A stretch of 50,040 bases of DNA from the IMG/VR virus record IMGVR_UViG_3300042458_002566, positions 1-50,040 of that record, one strand, 5' to 3'. Made by a program: the position numbers and the translations under genes. The stretch is from a virus. Below are positions 11,301 to 17,932 of the stretch, one piece after another; position 1 is the first letter of the stretch; each line of letters begins with the position of its first letter. The notes beneath the pieces are model-generated. The model was not told the origin of the DNA. It did not search any database and saw nothing but the letters and a program-made list of their open reading frames with translations.

Positions 11301-13232
11301 CCACATGCATATATTGAAATGAATGCTTCCGGAACAGAAGAGCAGTTAGGCAGACCGTCAACACTTGAACTGTGGCCACAAGAACTAGCGCGAATGAGCA
11401 AAAATGCTCAAAAGAGCGTTGGCATATCAGACAAATTTACTGGGACAACAGGGGTCATGGTAGGCGATAGATTTTCGTCTGGCCGTCGAACCACGAACAA
11501 GCCAAGTAAAACACAGAGAGTTGCCGGAATTGCTGGCAGTCGCGCAACAGGAAGAGTGTTGGACGCAGTTCTGAAGCGTTCTGGAGCAGACGAAGACACT
11601 CGTGAACGCGTTAAGTACGGCGTGAATATGGCTGGCGCTCTTGCGGCTGGTGGTCCTGTTGGTTTTGCAACCGCGCTTGCAGTTGACGTTGCCAGAAGAG
11701 CTGGAAGAGAAGTTGCCGAGCGTGGTCTAGAAGAAGCAGTTCAAAGAGGGAAGATAACTCAAAACCAAATGGATGTTGCAATGTCCGCCGTGGACAGAGT
11801 CGCACCAAATGGCCTTCCGGACCCAGTGGTGGACAAGCTTGCAGACGCTTGGACTATTGCTTCAGATTTTATTGATGAGCGAGTCGTTACAGATGAGAAC
11901 AAGCAGAGGCTTGATGAATTTGGTGACATCATACGCGGTGAGGGGGCTGAACTTTTGGAAAATGCTGGCGAGATAGTCGGTTCAGCCAGAGACAAAGTTG
12001 GAAAGAAATTCAAAAAACTAAAAAAGAAAAAAAACACCGAAGATGGTATTGGCGAAGATGGTATTAGTGATGGACCAGACCTCGCTGAGCTGCGTAGTCG
12101 TTTTGGCTCCGAGTCACTACCAGCATCAAGTGAATATGATGACCCATTTGATGGTTACAATGAGAACGATTACACACCAGCAAAAACAGAATACGACCCA
12201 TTTGGGGATTCTGCTTTCAGTTCTGGGAAAAGAGCTGGCCGCTCATCTGATGCATTTAGAGATGAGTACAACAGCAGAATTGGTATTAGCAAATCAACCC
12301 CAAACTCTGCAAAACCAGTAAGCGGATATGTTGTGCATCGTTCACACAACGAAGAGAAGAAGAGGCAGATAGCCGCATCTGGCAAGGGGAACATCGGAAG
12401 TGATGCAATCTTTGAGATTGGCGATAATGACGTGGTTGGCGACGGTCTTACTGCACTCGGAGAAATAGAGGTAATCCTTAAGCCTGAAGTGTCTAATCGC
12501 ACCGCCTATGGGCGTGGAGAGGCTCTACAGTCGGCGCACAGACCAGTAGCGATGAACTCCAACGACCCTGACGACATTGCCGACGCAATCATGAATGCTG
12601 ACGGAATTTCTTCAAAGAAACAGAACACTGAAGCAATGCTTCATCTACTCGGAGCAAAGATGGATAAGAACTTTTCTTCCGTCAATGCGTCAATGGATGA
12701 AAATGGAAAGATGGCACCAGTTGGGTCAGTTGACTCATCGGCTCGTTCCCATGAGCCATTTGAGGCTCAGATTCTTGGTGGATTCAAGAAGAATGAAGTT
12801 GAGGGAATTCACTACCCGTATTCAAAGGTGGCCAAGATTGCTGAATCAGAAGATATCTCAGATGTGGTGAACGACAGGTCGCTTGCATCAAAACTTGAGA
12901 AACTTGGATTCACGCCAGAAGAGGTTGCCTACTTCTATTCAATATCTGGGGGCAAACCACTGAATACGGCAAGCATGGTCAAGCTCAAGGAGTACCGCGC
13001 CGCCAAGAAGATTAAAGAGAAGTATGAAGGCATGGGAGTTGGTTATGTTAAGTTCGCTCACCCACAGGGAATAAACATCGAGAACCCTCGCTCTTACGAC
13101 AAAACAGCCAGTCCAACAACCAGGGTTGATGAGATAATTAAAAGAAACATCGATGCAGAAGTTGAAGCAGAACTAAAGAAAACACTTGACAGCATCAGAA
13201 AAAGCGGACAATTAGATTTGATGGTCGACTAA
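5334..13232 (+). CDS. Giant multi-domain (polyvalent-type) protein with zincin motif, 2632 aa
   Basis: The start is taken at the ATG after AAGAAAGGGCGG; an in-frame ATG 20 codons upstream lies inside the previous gene and lacks such a site. Visible parts: an RCPPG...FTD...C motif at about 219-238, shared with the 14311-16341 protein; a gluzincin-like HEIAH at about 549-553 with a likely third ligand in an AEHWALE helix near 642; long charged coiled-coil stretches (about 700-950); a tandem 112-residue repeat at about 1249-1468; [LF]SSG[RKA] peptides near 1613, 1650, 2047 and 2295; a Gly/Ala-rich segment at 2080-2140; and a Lys-rich stretch near 2225. The C-terminal ~330 residues look folded but I do not recognise them. 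The size, peptidase motif and place before the capsid gene suggest a virion-carried, injected or processed protein; no activity is proven. Confidence 0.8.
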   Translation: MTGKPFYKTRTITSERLVSPLAGRRDLNDAAIAFKKAVTESITRPTLNAGLSVKALDGATGNETYKDTDGKKRTNKGGTPGMVERLNGYNYLPGQKWEEGKILNLFPSVKLRNTAVKKPNFGWVDEPRSVSADEYAKILAAKPKLRIRKYKVNQKTDEIIEESEQTLDPFSLNGEKTVNPSGYSEKRLPGRTIGQRGRSLIARAASAFGIIVDENGKFRCPPGTPAANQFTDNAGTNCFGISASEIFDFAKRMASGIDVSKETGVKHTTKKLFEFLSWLDNGAIPGIGRTVWRDENGKRIKNIKKWREASLSDRNSRVFVDGMIRAQDKLAQQDINIASLMDSLGVIRTDEKIKTNDDVFEVFQKLRDSGAWTIDTSTRLSAEDIDKIVKARLAHVPGFSGLTPERQKSLIAADTERWYTTERALLESALDSFIADPEHMRTIARIDFQVKSPDDPRMDEASTGGYTSPDSKRVMSVIYVDIPEIMNNQEALIPSLAPGERMRIDFVGGKTDSERATALTDFLVTVDGHSKQLAAMVEERAFARHIMKHEIAHTIQMQAFNREAERQIRTNGFITVLNDKGEPVRVENIRDLTSGMVMSLMAKAGDGIDLESLKNALSRTDVVGFLAGEYPKMYFNDEYGAEHWALEAAAELWALRDLGLIYGDDIDAALEWMDDVSDGRYIDIRRRSDADGLREIEARYYENLGPDPELSGNSIAEVRERLEVAHKKELSLIEEWSQDSSTTNGDFIDALAGLEYNREAYNDAFDNLEATGESKDSPAFKNLNRKIKENNAKIALIEKKWAERFSSEDKDRRRSDVKKMRESVREKMFSEGNLRPKEMAARSRQQEIKNLQQQAEDMTEDEFVQKLADIEISLKEPGLSADDKSVLLEDKKMLRAIFKSKLEGSDDAKVWAKQRRELDTRIDEIVNPPRQQALKKTKKVKTDKAGASYAKKIQRDESLAMTEEQAIAVERLGDPELTDIGNLVDPDGNVSAVKNINRRYRRAQRSAGDLSPESETASLEDQIEKVLIPAMEAMDESSIPDDLEIEAEIYFGVTDSGFKDVSEYFDNQSFVSGRIITDESPHKPGEARDADGDVITRAGKEKTRVIVQVSKGDKGLFRTNETELGEEGALVLPPGKMKVVDVRPDGTIVLRVQEQDNVVDVLDRVSSSIGEEGPGAGQHAKGTKKKIDRVANKYVAQRRENGLSSTPSRPKREVEIEDKNVEVKRQVISAGGSFGEPPSEDYIAEIGKTPLVQPAEADIKDARDMYKARTGKEFDLSSIYLLNVEELLNYRARLYKAMLDPDFRNRDDNPYDYDGLIAEVDKTLAYRGEIVANLPKTPPRDYPYIPGTLERSPYETSIARVPLVQPAEADIKPDPVDPITGRPRLTTVFRMDVDELVNRRADVYRRLLNPDYANDRKGWQGTDRATLKSIDDELAKRGEIIANLPQPPEFDPDHVPGTKKRAPYKTSAGAALDPTTGSEVLGIPQTREERKVVRATRANMTFEDIKRVMAGESPKEVMNDMSRESLDPAVADVVARKSVEAILKDIEDAAVEFHAGIDKRPRVRMTENQLTKFADDGEFLPTETDDIVLESGPIGRRLERRLNPRTRRTAPKLSSGANIYRKIERAETFQDEDELGVKRGKEISEKPEKLSSGAIERTLKPGDLKKSPTQGFAKKEGRFGEERKAFDVYDIGGESVVFGGPTNDFEMESDTEIKNVPINPYAITGLDRTSDKGQELAEKWVAARAAHLSEGGSPGRSTNVDALLYASVRGDDDAAKEFDRLSEIGLKLIAEEREKSIEGISFSEDDLLQERKEGLDKIGVDDLYLVHETQYDPPLDADGNIILKPLSAYELTSDSGEKVTVQRHTIHFALNHMAGGHIARQQKPGSNVIVVRLRDVLENNPDSVDSLFPVDTVLTPKPGGGIKMPKGSFQVVKTTEDGDSNEMVRTALKELGAKHFFKPGEYSSSTGAESAVRRIAKGEGFNYQMHSNMPHAYIEMNASGTEEQLGRPSTLELWPQELARMSKNAQKSVGISDKFTGTTGVMVGDRFSSGRRTTNKPSKTQRVAGIAGSRATGRVLDAVLKRSGADEDTRERVKYGVNMAGALAAGGPVGFATALAVDVARRAGREVAERGLEEAVQRGKITQNQMDVAMSAVDRVAPNGLPDPVVDKLADAWTIASDFIDERVVTDENKQRLDEFGDIIRGEGAELLENAGEIVGSARDKVGKKFKKLKKKKNTEDGIGEDGISDGPDLAELRSRFGSESLPASSEYDDPFDGYNENDYTPAKTEYDPFGDSAFSSGKRAGRSSDAFRDEYNSRIGISKSTPNSAKPVSGYVVHRSHNEEKKRQIAASGKGNIGSDAIFEIGDNDVVGDGLTALGEIEVILKPEVSNRTAYGRGEALQSAHRPVAMNSNDPDDIADAIMNADGISSKKQNTEAMLHLLGAKMDKNFSSVNASMDENGKMAPVGSVDSSARSHEPFEAQILGGFKKNEVEGIHYPYSKVAKIAESEDISDVVNDRSLASKLEKLGFTPEEVAYFYSISGGKPLNTASMVKLKEYRAAKKIKEKYEGMGVGYVKFAHPQGINIENPRSYDKTASPTTRVDEIIKRNIDAEVEAELKKTLDSIRKSGQLDLMVD
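9078..9737 (+). repeat. Tandem 112-residue protein repeat inside the giant gene
   Basis: Two consecutive units with a 336-nt period. Each begins with PLVQPAEADIK, contains VDEL/VEELxNxRAxxYxxxLxPD, KxxxxRGEI-x-ANLP, and ends with VPGT/IPGT...PYxTS. DNA identity is only partial, so the duplication is old and maintained at protein level. Each unit looks like a small helical module with a Pro-rich linker. Confidence 0.85.
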
Positions 13233-13234
13233 TC

Positions 13235-13669
13235 ATGAAAGCTGTACTTGTTGGAACATACGACGGCAATAAGGTTTACTACGACGTGGACGCAAAGGCT
13301 GGAGAAAAGGACGGAGCAATCGTTAGGCCAGATGGCTCTTCTGTAAAGATTCACTTCTTTTCATGGGCTTCAAAAGCGCAAGGATTAAACAAGATTAGAA
13401 ACACCAAGTTTCATCGTTCTCTATGGGATGCTCCCAAGAATCCAACAAAGGGCAAGTGGTATGAGACGTTCATCAAGAAAGATGTCGAAATAGAAAAAGA
13501 AGTTCTTGAGGGCATAACAACACTGTCAACAGTTGGTGAAACAAAAGTGAAGCTCGAAAAGAAGAATGCACGAGCAATTGACTTTATAAATAATAAGAGT
13601 CTCATTAAAATGGTAGATTATAAGGTAGACAATTCCGCAAATAAACACGAGGATGGCAATGAGTTCTGA
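13235..13669 (+). CDS. Hypothetical phage protein, 144 aa
   Basis: Starts 2 nt after the stop of the giant gene and overlaps the next reading frame by 11 nt, so it is translated within the same unit. The N-terminal half is a likely beta-rich domain (KAVLVGTYDGNKVYYDV, repeated Gly/Asp turns). The C-terminal half is Lys/Glu-rich and probably helical. I do not recognise a family. There are no cysteines, membrane segments or nucleic-acid motifs. Its position between giant polyvalent-type genes and the capsid gene suggests a virion or assembly component. Confidence 0.7.
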   Translation: MKAVLVGTYDGNKVYYDVDAKAGEKDGAIVRPDGSSVKIHFFSWASKAQGLNKIRNTKFHRSLWDAPKNPTKGKWYETFIKKDVEIEKEVLEGITTLSTVGETKVKLEKKNARAIDFINNKSLIKMVDYKVDNSANKHEDGNEF

Positions 13670-14318
13670 ATTCGAAAATAACGAAGTGAAACTCGACCCT
13701 CTTGGCGGAATAATCCCTCAAGAGCTGGTTACTGGCGACCTGCTCCGTGGATACGGCCCTCGTCGTGGAAACCTAGAAAGACTTTTACGCTACTGGCGAC
13801 CAATCATGCGCAAACCAGGCGGATTCCGTCGTTGCCGAGTGATTCTTGCAAACCACCCAGAGCTATACCCATTGAACAATATTTGCGCATGGTTACATCA
13901 TGAAACAACTGGTCTTTGGCCAAACGAGGGATGCCATCATCCGGGCATGAAGAATTGCCGCGGAAAGCTCAAGAAGAGAAATTGGACGAACACTGAGTTT
14001 GCCAGCCATCTCCGCAGCGCCGCAAAGAGAACTGCAAAGAAGTCATTAAATGACTCGTACTACGAAGATGATGTTTTCTTCCATGAATTCAAAGGCGCTA
14101 ATGACAAAAAGCCAAATGACGTAGTAACCGAATCAGACATTCTTCACGCTTTTAGCGTTTTGCGTGACTTCATTGAGATGGAACCAAAGTTTGCAGAATT
14201 GCTCAGGGATGACAATAACTGGGAAATGGAGGGTGAAGACGAAAAAGGCGAAACCGTAAAGTTTGAAATCCCTTCTGGTCGCAAGTCTGCAGAATGCTGC
14301 GGTGGGGATTATGAGTGA
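13659..14318 (+). CDS. Hypothetical phage protein with Cys/His cluster, 219 aa
   Basis: Of two in-frame ATGs (13653 and 13659), the second has ACGAGG at a normal distance and gives MSSEFENN. The first ~90 residues are Arg/Pro-rich (GYGPRRGNLERLL, RPIMRKPGGFRRC). A cluster of possible metal ligands follows (ICAWLHHETT, GCHHPGMKNC), then a Lys/Arg-rich stretch and an acidic C-terminal half. The Cys/His spacing could bind zinc but fits no family I can name. Its stop overlaps the next start as ATGAGTGA. Conserved-looking small protein of the head-gene region; function unknown. Confidence 0.7.
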   Translation: MSSEFENNEVKLDPLGGIIPQELVTGDLLRGYGPRRGNLERLLRYWRPIMRKPGGFRRCRVILANHPELYPLNNICAWLHHETTGLWPNEGCHHPGMKNCRGKLKKRNWTNTEFASHLRSAAKRTAKKSLNDSYYEDDVFFHEFKGANDKKPNDVVTESDILHAFSVLRDFIEMEPKFAELLRDDNNWEMEGEDEKGETVKFEIPSGRKSAECCGGDYE

Positions 14319-16341
14319 AATTGATGGCTCATTGCCATGCTGCCCTGAGCGTGCCGTAGTTGTCGCGCGTATCGTAATTGCAGATATTGATGCAAAGAAT
14401 CTGCATAATATTGCGCGCTCAAGAATGAAGCTTTCTGAAAATGTAGTGTCATTCAAGGCTTTATCCAAGCGTAATGGCACGGACAGAATACTCAGAAAGA
14501 GTGCATTTGACTCTGTAGAGATACAGACAAAAGCATCACGCATTGGTTCAACATTGAGAAGCCTTGCTATACCCGGAGACTCAGACCCAATTCGTTCTCC
14601 AGTTCGTTCTGCTATATACAGAACACTTACCCCTGGAAAGCCTGGTGGTGTCGGTGGTTCAAAGCCAGGACAAAATCGTGGCTACAGATGTCCAGAGGGC
14701 TACCAGTACGGTGGAAGATTTACTGACTCTCGTCTATCAACTTGCGGAGCAAAACTTTTTGATATTCCGTCACCACTAAGGATGCTCGTTGCTGCTCTTC
14801 GACGCGCAGGACGCGGACCAGCAAAACCAGAGCCCGTAACAGGAAAACCTCTTACCGGTGGCGACCTGCCTGGAAATCTGATTGAATCACGCAAGCCACA
14901 GATTCCAAAAGTATCTCTTGATAATCCACGTTCTGCTGCTGAACAAGTAAAAGGAATGGTTTCAGAAATTGGTGGATATAACGGCAAGGCTACAAGAATG
15001 GTTAGAAGAGACGGTTTTGTTTTAGAGCCAGTAGTCCCTGCAAAGGTTTTGAGAGCAATCCCGGATAACAGAGACATGGAAGGCGCAACATACATCCTTT
15101 CAGCTCTTTCTCCAGATGACATAGGCAACGACGAGCTTGGACTTCTTTCGAATACTGGCGTTAAGTCTCTTGTCTATGTTTTGCCTGGTGGCTCCACAAT
15201 CACGCTAGAGAAGGCAAGAAAGCTTTCAGTTGGTGAGAGAAGGAAACTTGGTCGCACTGTCAATACGGCAATTGAGTCGCAGTCAACATCCGACCCTGCA
15301 TCGAAGCTGAAGATGGTTGCAGACGAAACGGGTGATGGAATTAGATACTCGGAAAACTTTATAGGACTAAAGAATCCAAACGAGATAGTAAAAGGTAAAT
15401 TTCGTTGGGCCACAGAGGCTTTCTCCGGAAAAAGAAGGCCAAAAGCTCCTGCAGGAGAAAGTGCAGCCGTTGCGAGACAGTCGTCATCAAATGCTCAAAC
15501 TGGGAAGAAAATAACCTCACTTGAAGCTGCAATTGAACACATCTCTGCTGGTGGCTCGATATCTATGGTTTCAGCGGAAATCATGCCAAAACTATTGTCG
15601 AACAGCAAGCTTATACAGGAAAGAAAACTTGCAAACAACCAGTCTCTTCTAACGATTGGCGCAGATAAATACTTTCTTTACTCATCTCCAGACAAGTATC
15701 AGCACTTGGCTGAAAGATTTGCGTCAGATGTTCAGCAACATCTTGGCCTACAATCCCCTGACGTAATCTTTGCTGACAAGCCGTCTGATAAGAGAAGATA
15801 TATCCGAGAAGATGTCGAAACAGCGCTAAAGGGCGCAAAATTTAGCCCTGACGTAAAGTTCTCGGACCTCAAGCCAGAAGATGTTGCTACGATAATGATT
15901 TCTGATTTCTTGACAGACCAAAGAGACAGACCAAGTTCTTCAATTTACCCATTAACAACCCCTGAAGGCGCAGTGCCGATGCTTGCACAGAACGTGACCT
16001 CTGGGTTGGTTGACCTTGACAAGATTCAAATATCCAAGAGAACAAAAATGACCATCGCTGGTTTTTACCAGGGTTCAAACGGTGCCAGGTACTCCGAGTA
16101 CTACAACAACTTGAAACAGGACCAGCAGGTTGCGTATAGAAAACACATTGAAGCCCTACTCAAGAGGGCACGCTCTTTTAAGATGAATGAGCTACGTAGA
16201 AGATTCGAAAAAGATGGTCTCTCGGCCGGAGAAAAGACACACTTGTCGATAGTAGAAACTTTATACAAAAACCGACTAGAAACACTTTCTAACAGCAAGA
16301 GAAGCATTGTTGAAGTACTCAAAGGTGGAACAAATGCCTGA
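14311..16341 (+). CDS. Large capsid-proximal protein sharing the RCPxG...FTD...C motif, 676 aa
   Basis: Start chosen at ATG 14311 (GGTGGGGA upstream; overlaps the previous stop) rather than an in-frame ATG 16 codons earlier inside the previous gene. Residues ~100-150 hold the motif YRCPEG...FTDS...CG seen in the 2632-residue protein. Residues ~175-370 have Pro-rich linkers and an AFSGKRRPK segment close to the recurrent SSGR peptide. From ~400 to the end it looks like a folded domain (SLEAAIEHISAGGSISMV, then a kinase-like arrangement with DFLTDQRDRPSSS and GLVDLDKI). That part recalls phosphotransferase-like HipA/phosphatidylinositol-kinase folds only loosely, and I would not annotate it so. 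The shared motif suggests a common assembly or processing path with the giant protein. Confidence 0.7.
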   Translation: MSEIDGSLPCCPERAVVVARIVIADIDAKNLHNIARSRMKLSENVVSFKALSKRNGTDRILRKSAFDSVEIQTKASRIGSTLRSLAIPGDSDPIRSPVRSAIYRTLTPGKPGGVGGSKPGQNRGYRCPEGYQYGGRFTDSRLSTCGAKLFDIPSPLRMLVAALRRAGRGPAKPEPVTGKPLTGGDLPGNLIESRKPQIPKVSLDNPRSAAEQVKGMVSEIGGYNGKATRMVRRDGFVLEPVVPAKVLRAIPDNRDMEGATYILSALSPDDIGNDELGLLSNTGVKSLVYVLPGGSTITLEKARKLSVGERRKLGRTVNTAIESQSTSDPASKLKMVADETGDGIRYSENFIGLKNPNEIVKGKFRWATEAFSGKRRPKAPAGESAAVARQSSSNAQTGKKITSLEAAIEHISAGGSISMVSAEIMPKLLSNSKLIQERKLANNQSLLTIGADKYFLYSSPDKYQHLAERFASDVQQHLGLQSPDVIFADKPSDKRRYIREDVETALKGAKFSPDVKFSDLKPEDVATIMISDFLTDQRDRPSSSIYPLTTPEGAVPMLAQNVTSGLVDLDKIQISKRTKMTIAGFYQGSNGARYSEYYNNLKQDQQVAYRKHIEALLKRARSFKMNELRRRFEKDGLSAGEKTHLSIVETLYKNRLETLSNSKRSIVEVLKGGTNA

Positions 16342-17059
16342 AATACTCGTAATTAAAGATGTAGTCAGAGATACTCCATTTGCACTAGTTGTGAAAAGTG
16401 ATGATTCTTTGTCTTTTTATGGTTTCCATGAAATGGGTTCGGATTGGGCTGAGCACGCCCAAAAGACAGTTTCTTCAGAAGCTGATATAAAAGCTCCAGA
16501 ATGGACTGAATCAACTACATTCAAGTCTGTTAGCGATAATGCAGCAAAATCAATTATTGATAAAACATTGTCAAAGAAAATAGAATTGAATGAATTTGCC
16601 GAAAAGGTAATTAAGAAGACTTTTGCTTCAAAAACTATTTTTGTTGGTAGAACCATAATTAACAAGAATTCAGAAATTGAGACTAAATCAGAGAAAGTGG
16701 ATAAAAATTCATCAGAATTCTCAAAGTTCGACTACAGAGCAAAATCTTTCAAAAATAAAATTAAAAAGATTTCTTTGATAAAAGAGGCAAAAAGTAAAAA
16801 AGTCTCAATCGATACTAAATCTGGAAAATTTATCGACCAACGCTCAGAATACAAACAATCCTTTGAATCTATGAAAATTCAAGAAACAGCAGGATTTGGC
16901 ATGTCAAGAAAGATATCTCGATTTATTGACGAGAAGTCAGAAATTGGCTGCACGAGCAACCGCTCGCTGAGAAGAGTTAAATCAATATCTGAAAACCAAG
17001 AATTAAGCCATGGCACAAGAATAAGCAAAGCTATAGAGCAAAGACTGAAGCGATTCTAA
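16334..17059 (+). CDS. Hypothetical Lys/Ser-rich protein, 241 aa
   Basis: The ATG at 16334 follows GGTGGA and overlaps the preceding stop by 8 nt; an in-frame ATG 9 codons upstream is less likely. Residues 1-50 look like a compact beta domain (PEILVIKDVVRDTPFALVV, then GFHEMGSDWAEHA). Residues ~65-241 are low-complexity, rich in Lys, Ser, Ile and Glu, and probably disordered or helical. The base composition is more AT-rich than the neighbours. No family recognised. Only 1 nt separates it from the next gene. Confidence 0.65.
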   Translation: MPEILVIKDVVRDTPFALVVKSDDSLSFYGFHEMGSDWAEHAQKTVSSEADIKAPEWTESTTFKSVSDNAAKSIIDKTLSKKIELNEFAEKVIKKTFASKTIFVGRTIINKNSEIETKSEKVDKNSSEFSKFDYRAKSFKNKIKKISLIKEAKSKKVSIDTKSGKFIDQRSEYKQSFESMKIQETAGFGMSRKISRFIDEKSEIGCTSNRSLRRVKSISENQELSHGTRISKAIEQRLKRF

Positions 17060-17060
17060 G

Positions 17061-17780
17061 ATGGCTAAGCAAAAAGAATTAGTCAAGAAGATGGAAGCTC
17101 TTCGTGTTGCAGAAATGATTGGATGCAGAGGAGCACACAAAGACGAAGACGGGAATTGGATGCCTTGTGCTTCAATGGATTCCTTGGAGCGAATTTCCAA
17201 TAGAGCCGAAACTTCTAAATGGAAAGAGAAGTCATCGTTCGAAGGGCGTTTAGAAAGAGAAGAAGTAGGTCGTAAGAAACGCAAGAAAAAAAGAGATGGT
17301 TGGGAAAAACTTAATGAACGGCCAATACAGGGGATTAACGGCTCTGCTCCAGGAATAACTTCTGGCCCAAATCAGTTCGCCCCACCCCAAGCCGTTGGCT
17401 CATCCGTATCAAGCGGCTCAACTGTTTCTGGCGGCCCAACAATGAACATGTTTGGTGCGAGCATGGCAAAAGCGGCAATGACTGGACCTCAATACGTTAG
17501 AGACAACGACCCAGATGTTTTTACTGACCCAGAATCAGCTCGTGCTCGTTCGCGTCAAATGGGGTGTATTGGGATAAGCAGAAGAATATCCAAAACTGGC
17601 AGGGCAGTTTGGATGCCATGCACAAACATGAGTGATTACGCCCGTTTAGCCGGCACAACTTCGCTTGGGCGAAGAGGAAGAGCTGCGCAAGAAAGAAATG
17701 TAATCAGAACAGTTTTACGAGAAGAGCTAGGAAAACTAAAAAGAAAAAAATCAATCCAAGAAGAACTAACAGAAGATTAA
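17061..17780 (+). CDS. Protein with two GCxG...WMPC motifs, 239 aa
   Basis: The ATG follows the previous stop by 1 nt. Two similar segments bracket the protein: near residue 22 (GCRGAH, then GNWMPCASM) and near 168 (GCIGIS, then AVWMPCTNM). Each is a GC-x-G...(W)MPC pair with a following hydrophobic helix. Between them is a Lys/Arg tract (around 70-80) and a Gly/Ser/Pro-rich linker containing SSVSSGS. The paired cysteines could hold a metal or form a disulfide. The end is basic. It is the last gene before the capsid leader, so a minor head or capsid-decorating role is possible, but I do not recognise the family. Confidence 0.7.
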   Translation: MAKQKELVKKMEALRVAEMIGCRGAHKDEDGNWMPCASMDSLERISNRAETSKWKEKSSFEGRLEREEVGRKKRKKKRDGWEKLNERPIQGINGSAPGITSGPNQFAPPQAVGSSVSSGSTVSGGPTMNMFGASMAKAAMTGPQYVRDNDPDVFTDPESARARSRQMGCIGISRRISKTGRAVWMPCTNMSDYARLAGTTSLGRRGRAAQERNVIRTVLREELGKLKRKKSIQEELTED

Positions 17781-17858
17781 TTTAATCATTTACACACTTT
17801 TGTTTGCAAATAAAGTAGTTCCACTAAAAGGTGTAAATCTCTGTTACTTTATATAACT

Positions 17859-17907
17859 AGGGCTGGGTGCTTACCTAAGCCACAATAAAAGTTAACAACC
17901 CAACCCT
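17859..17907 (+). promoter_or_regulatory. Leader stem-loop upstream of the capsid gene
   Basis: In the 152-nt spacer before the capsid start, AGGGCTGGGT (17859-17868) can pair with ACCCAACCCT (17898-17907) over 10 positions with one mismatch. A small inner hairpin (GCTTA-CC-TAAGC) sits in the loop. A TATATA box lies just upstream (about 17850), so the stem would form near the 5' end of a capsid transcript and may stabilise it. Confidence 0.5.
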
Positions 17908-17932
17908 CAATCAATTCCAATAGGAGCAAAAC

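Noticed and set aside
14311-16341. Kinase (HipA/PI-kinase-like) call for the 676-residue protein
   Set aside because: A DxxTDQRDRP-like stretch is suggestive, but no nucleotide-binding lysine or loop could be placed with confidence.
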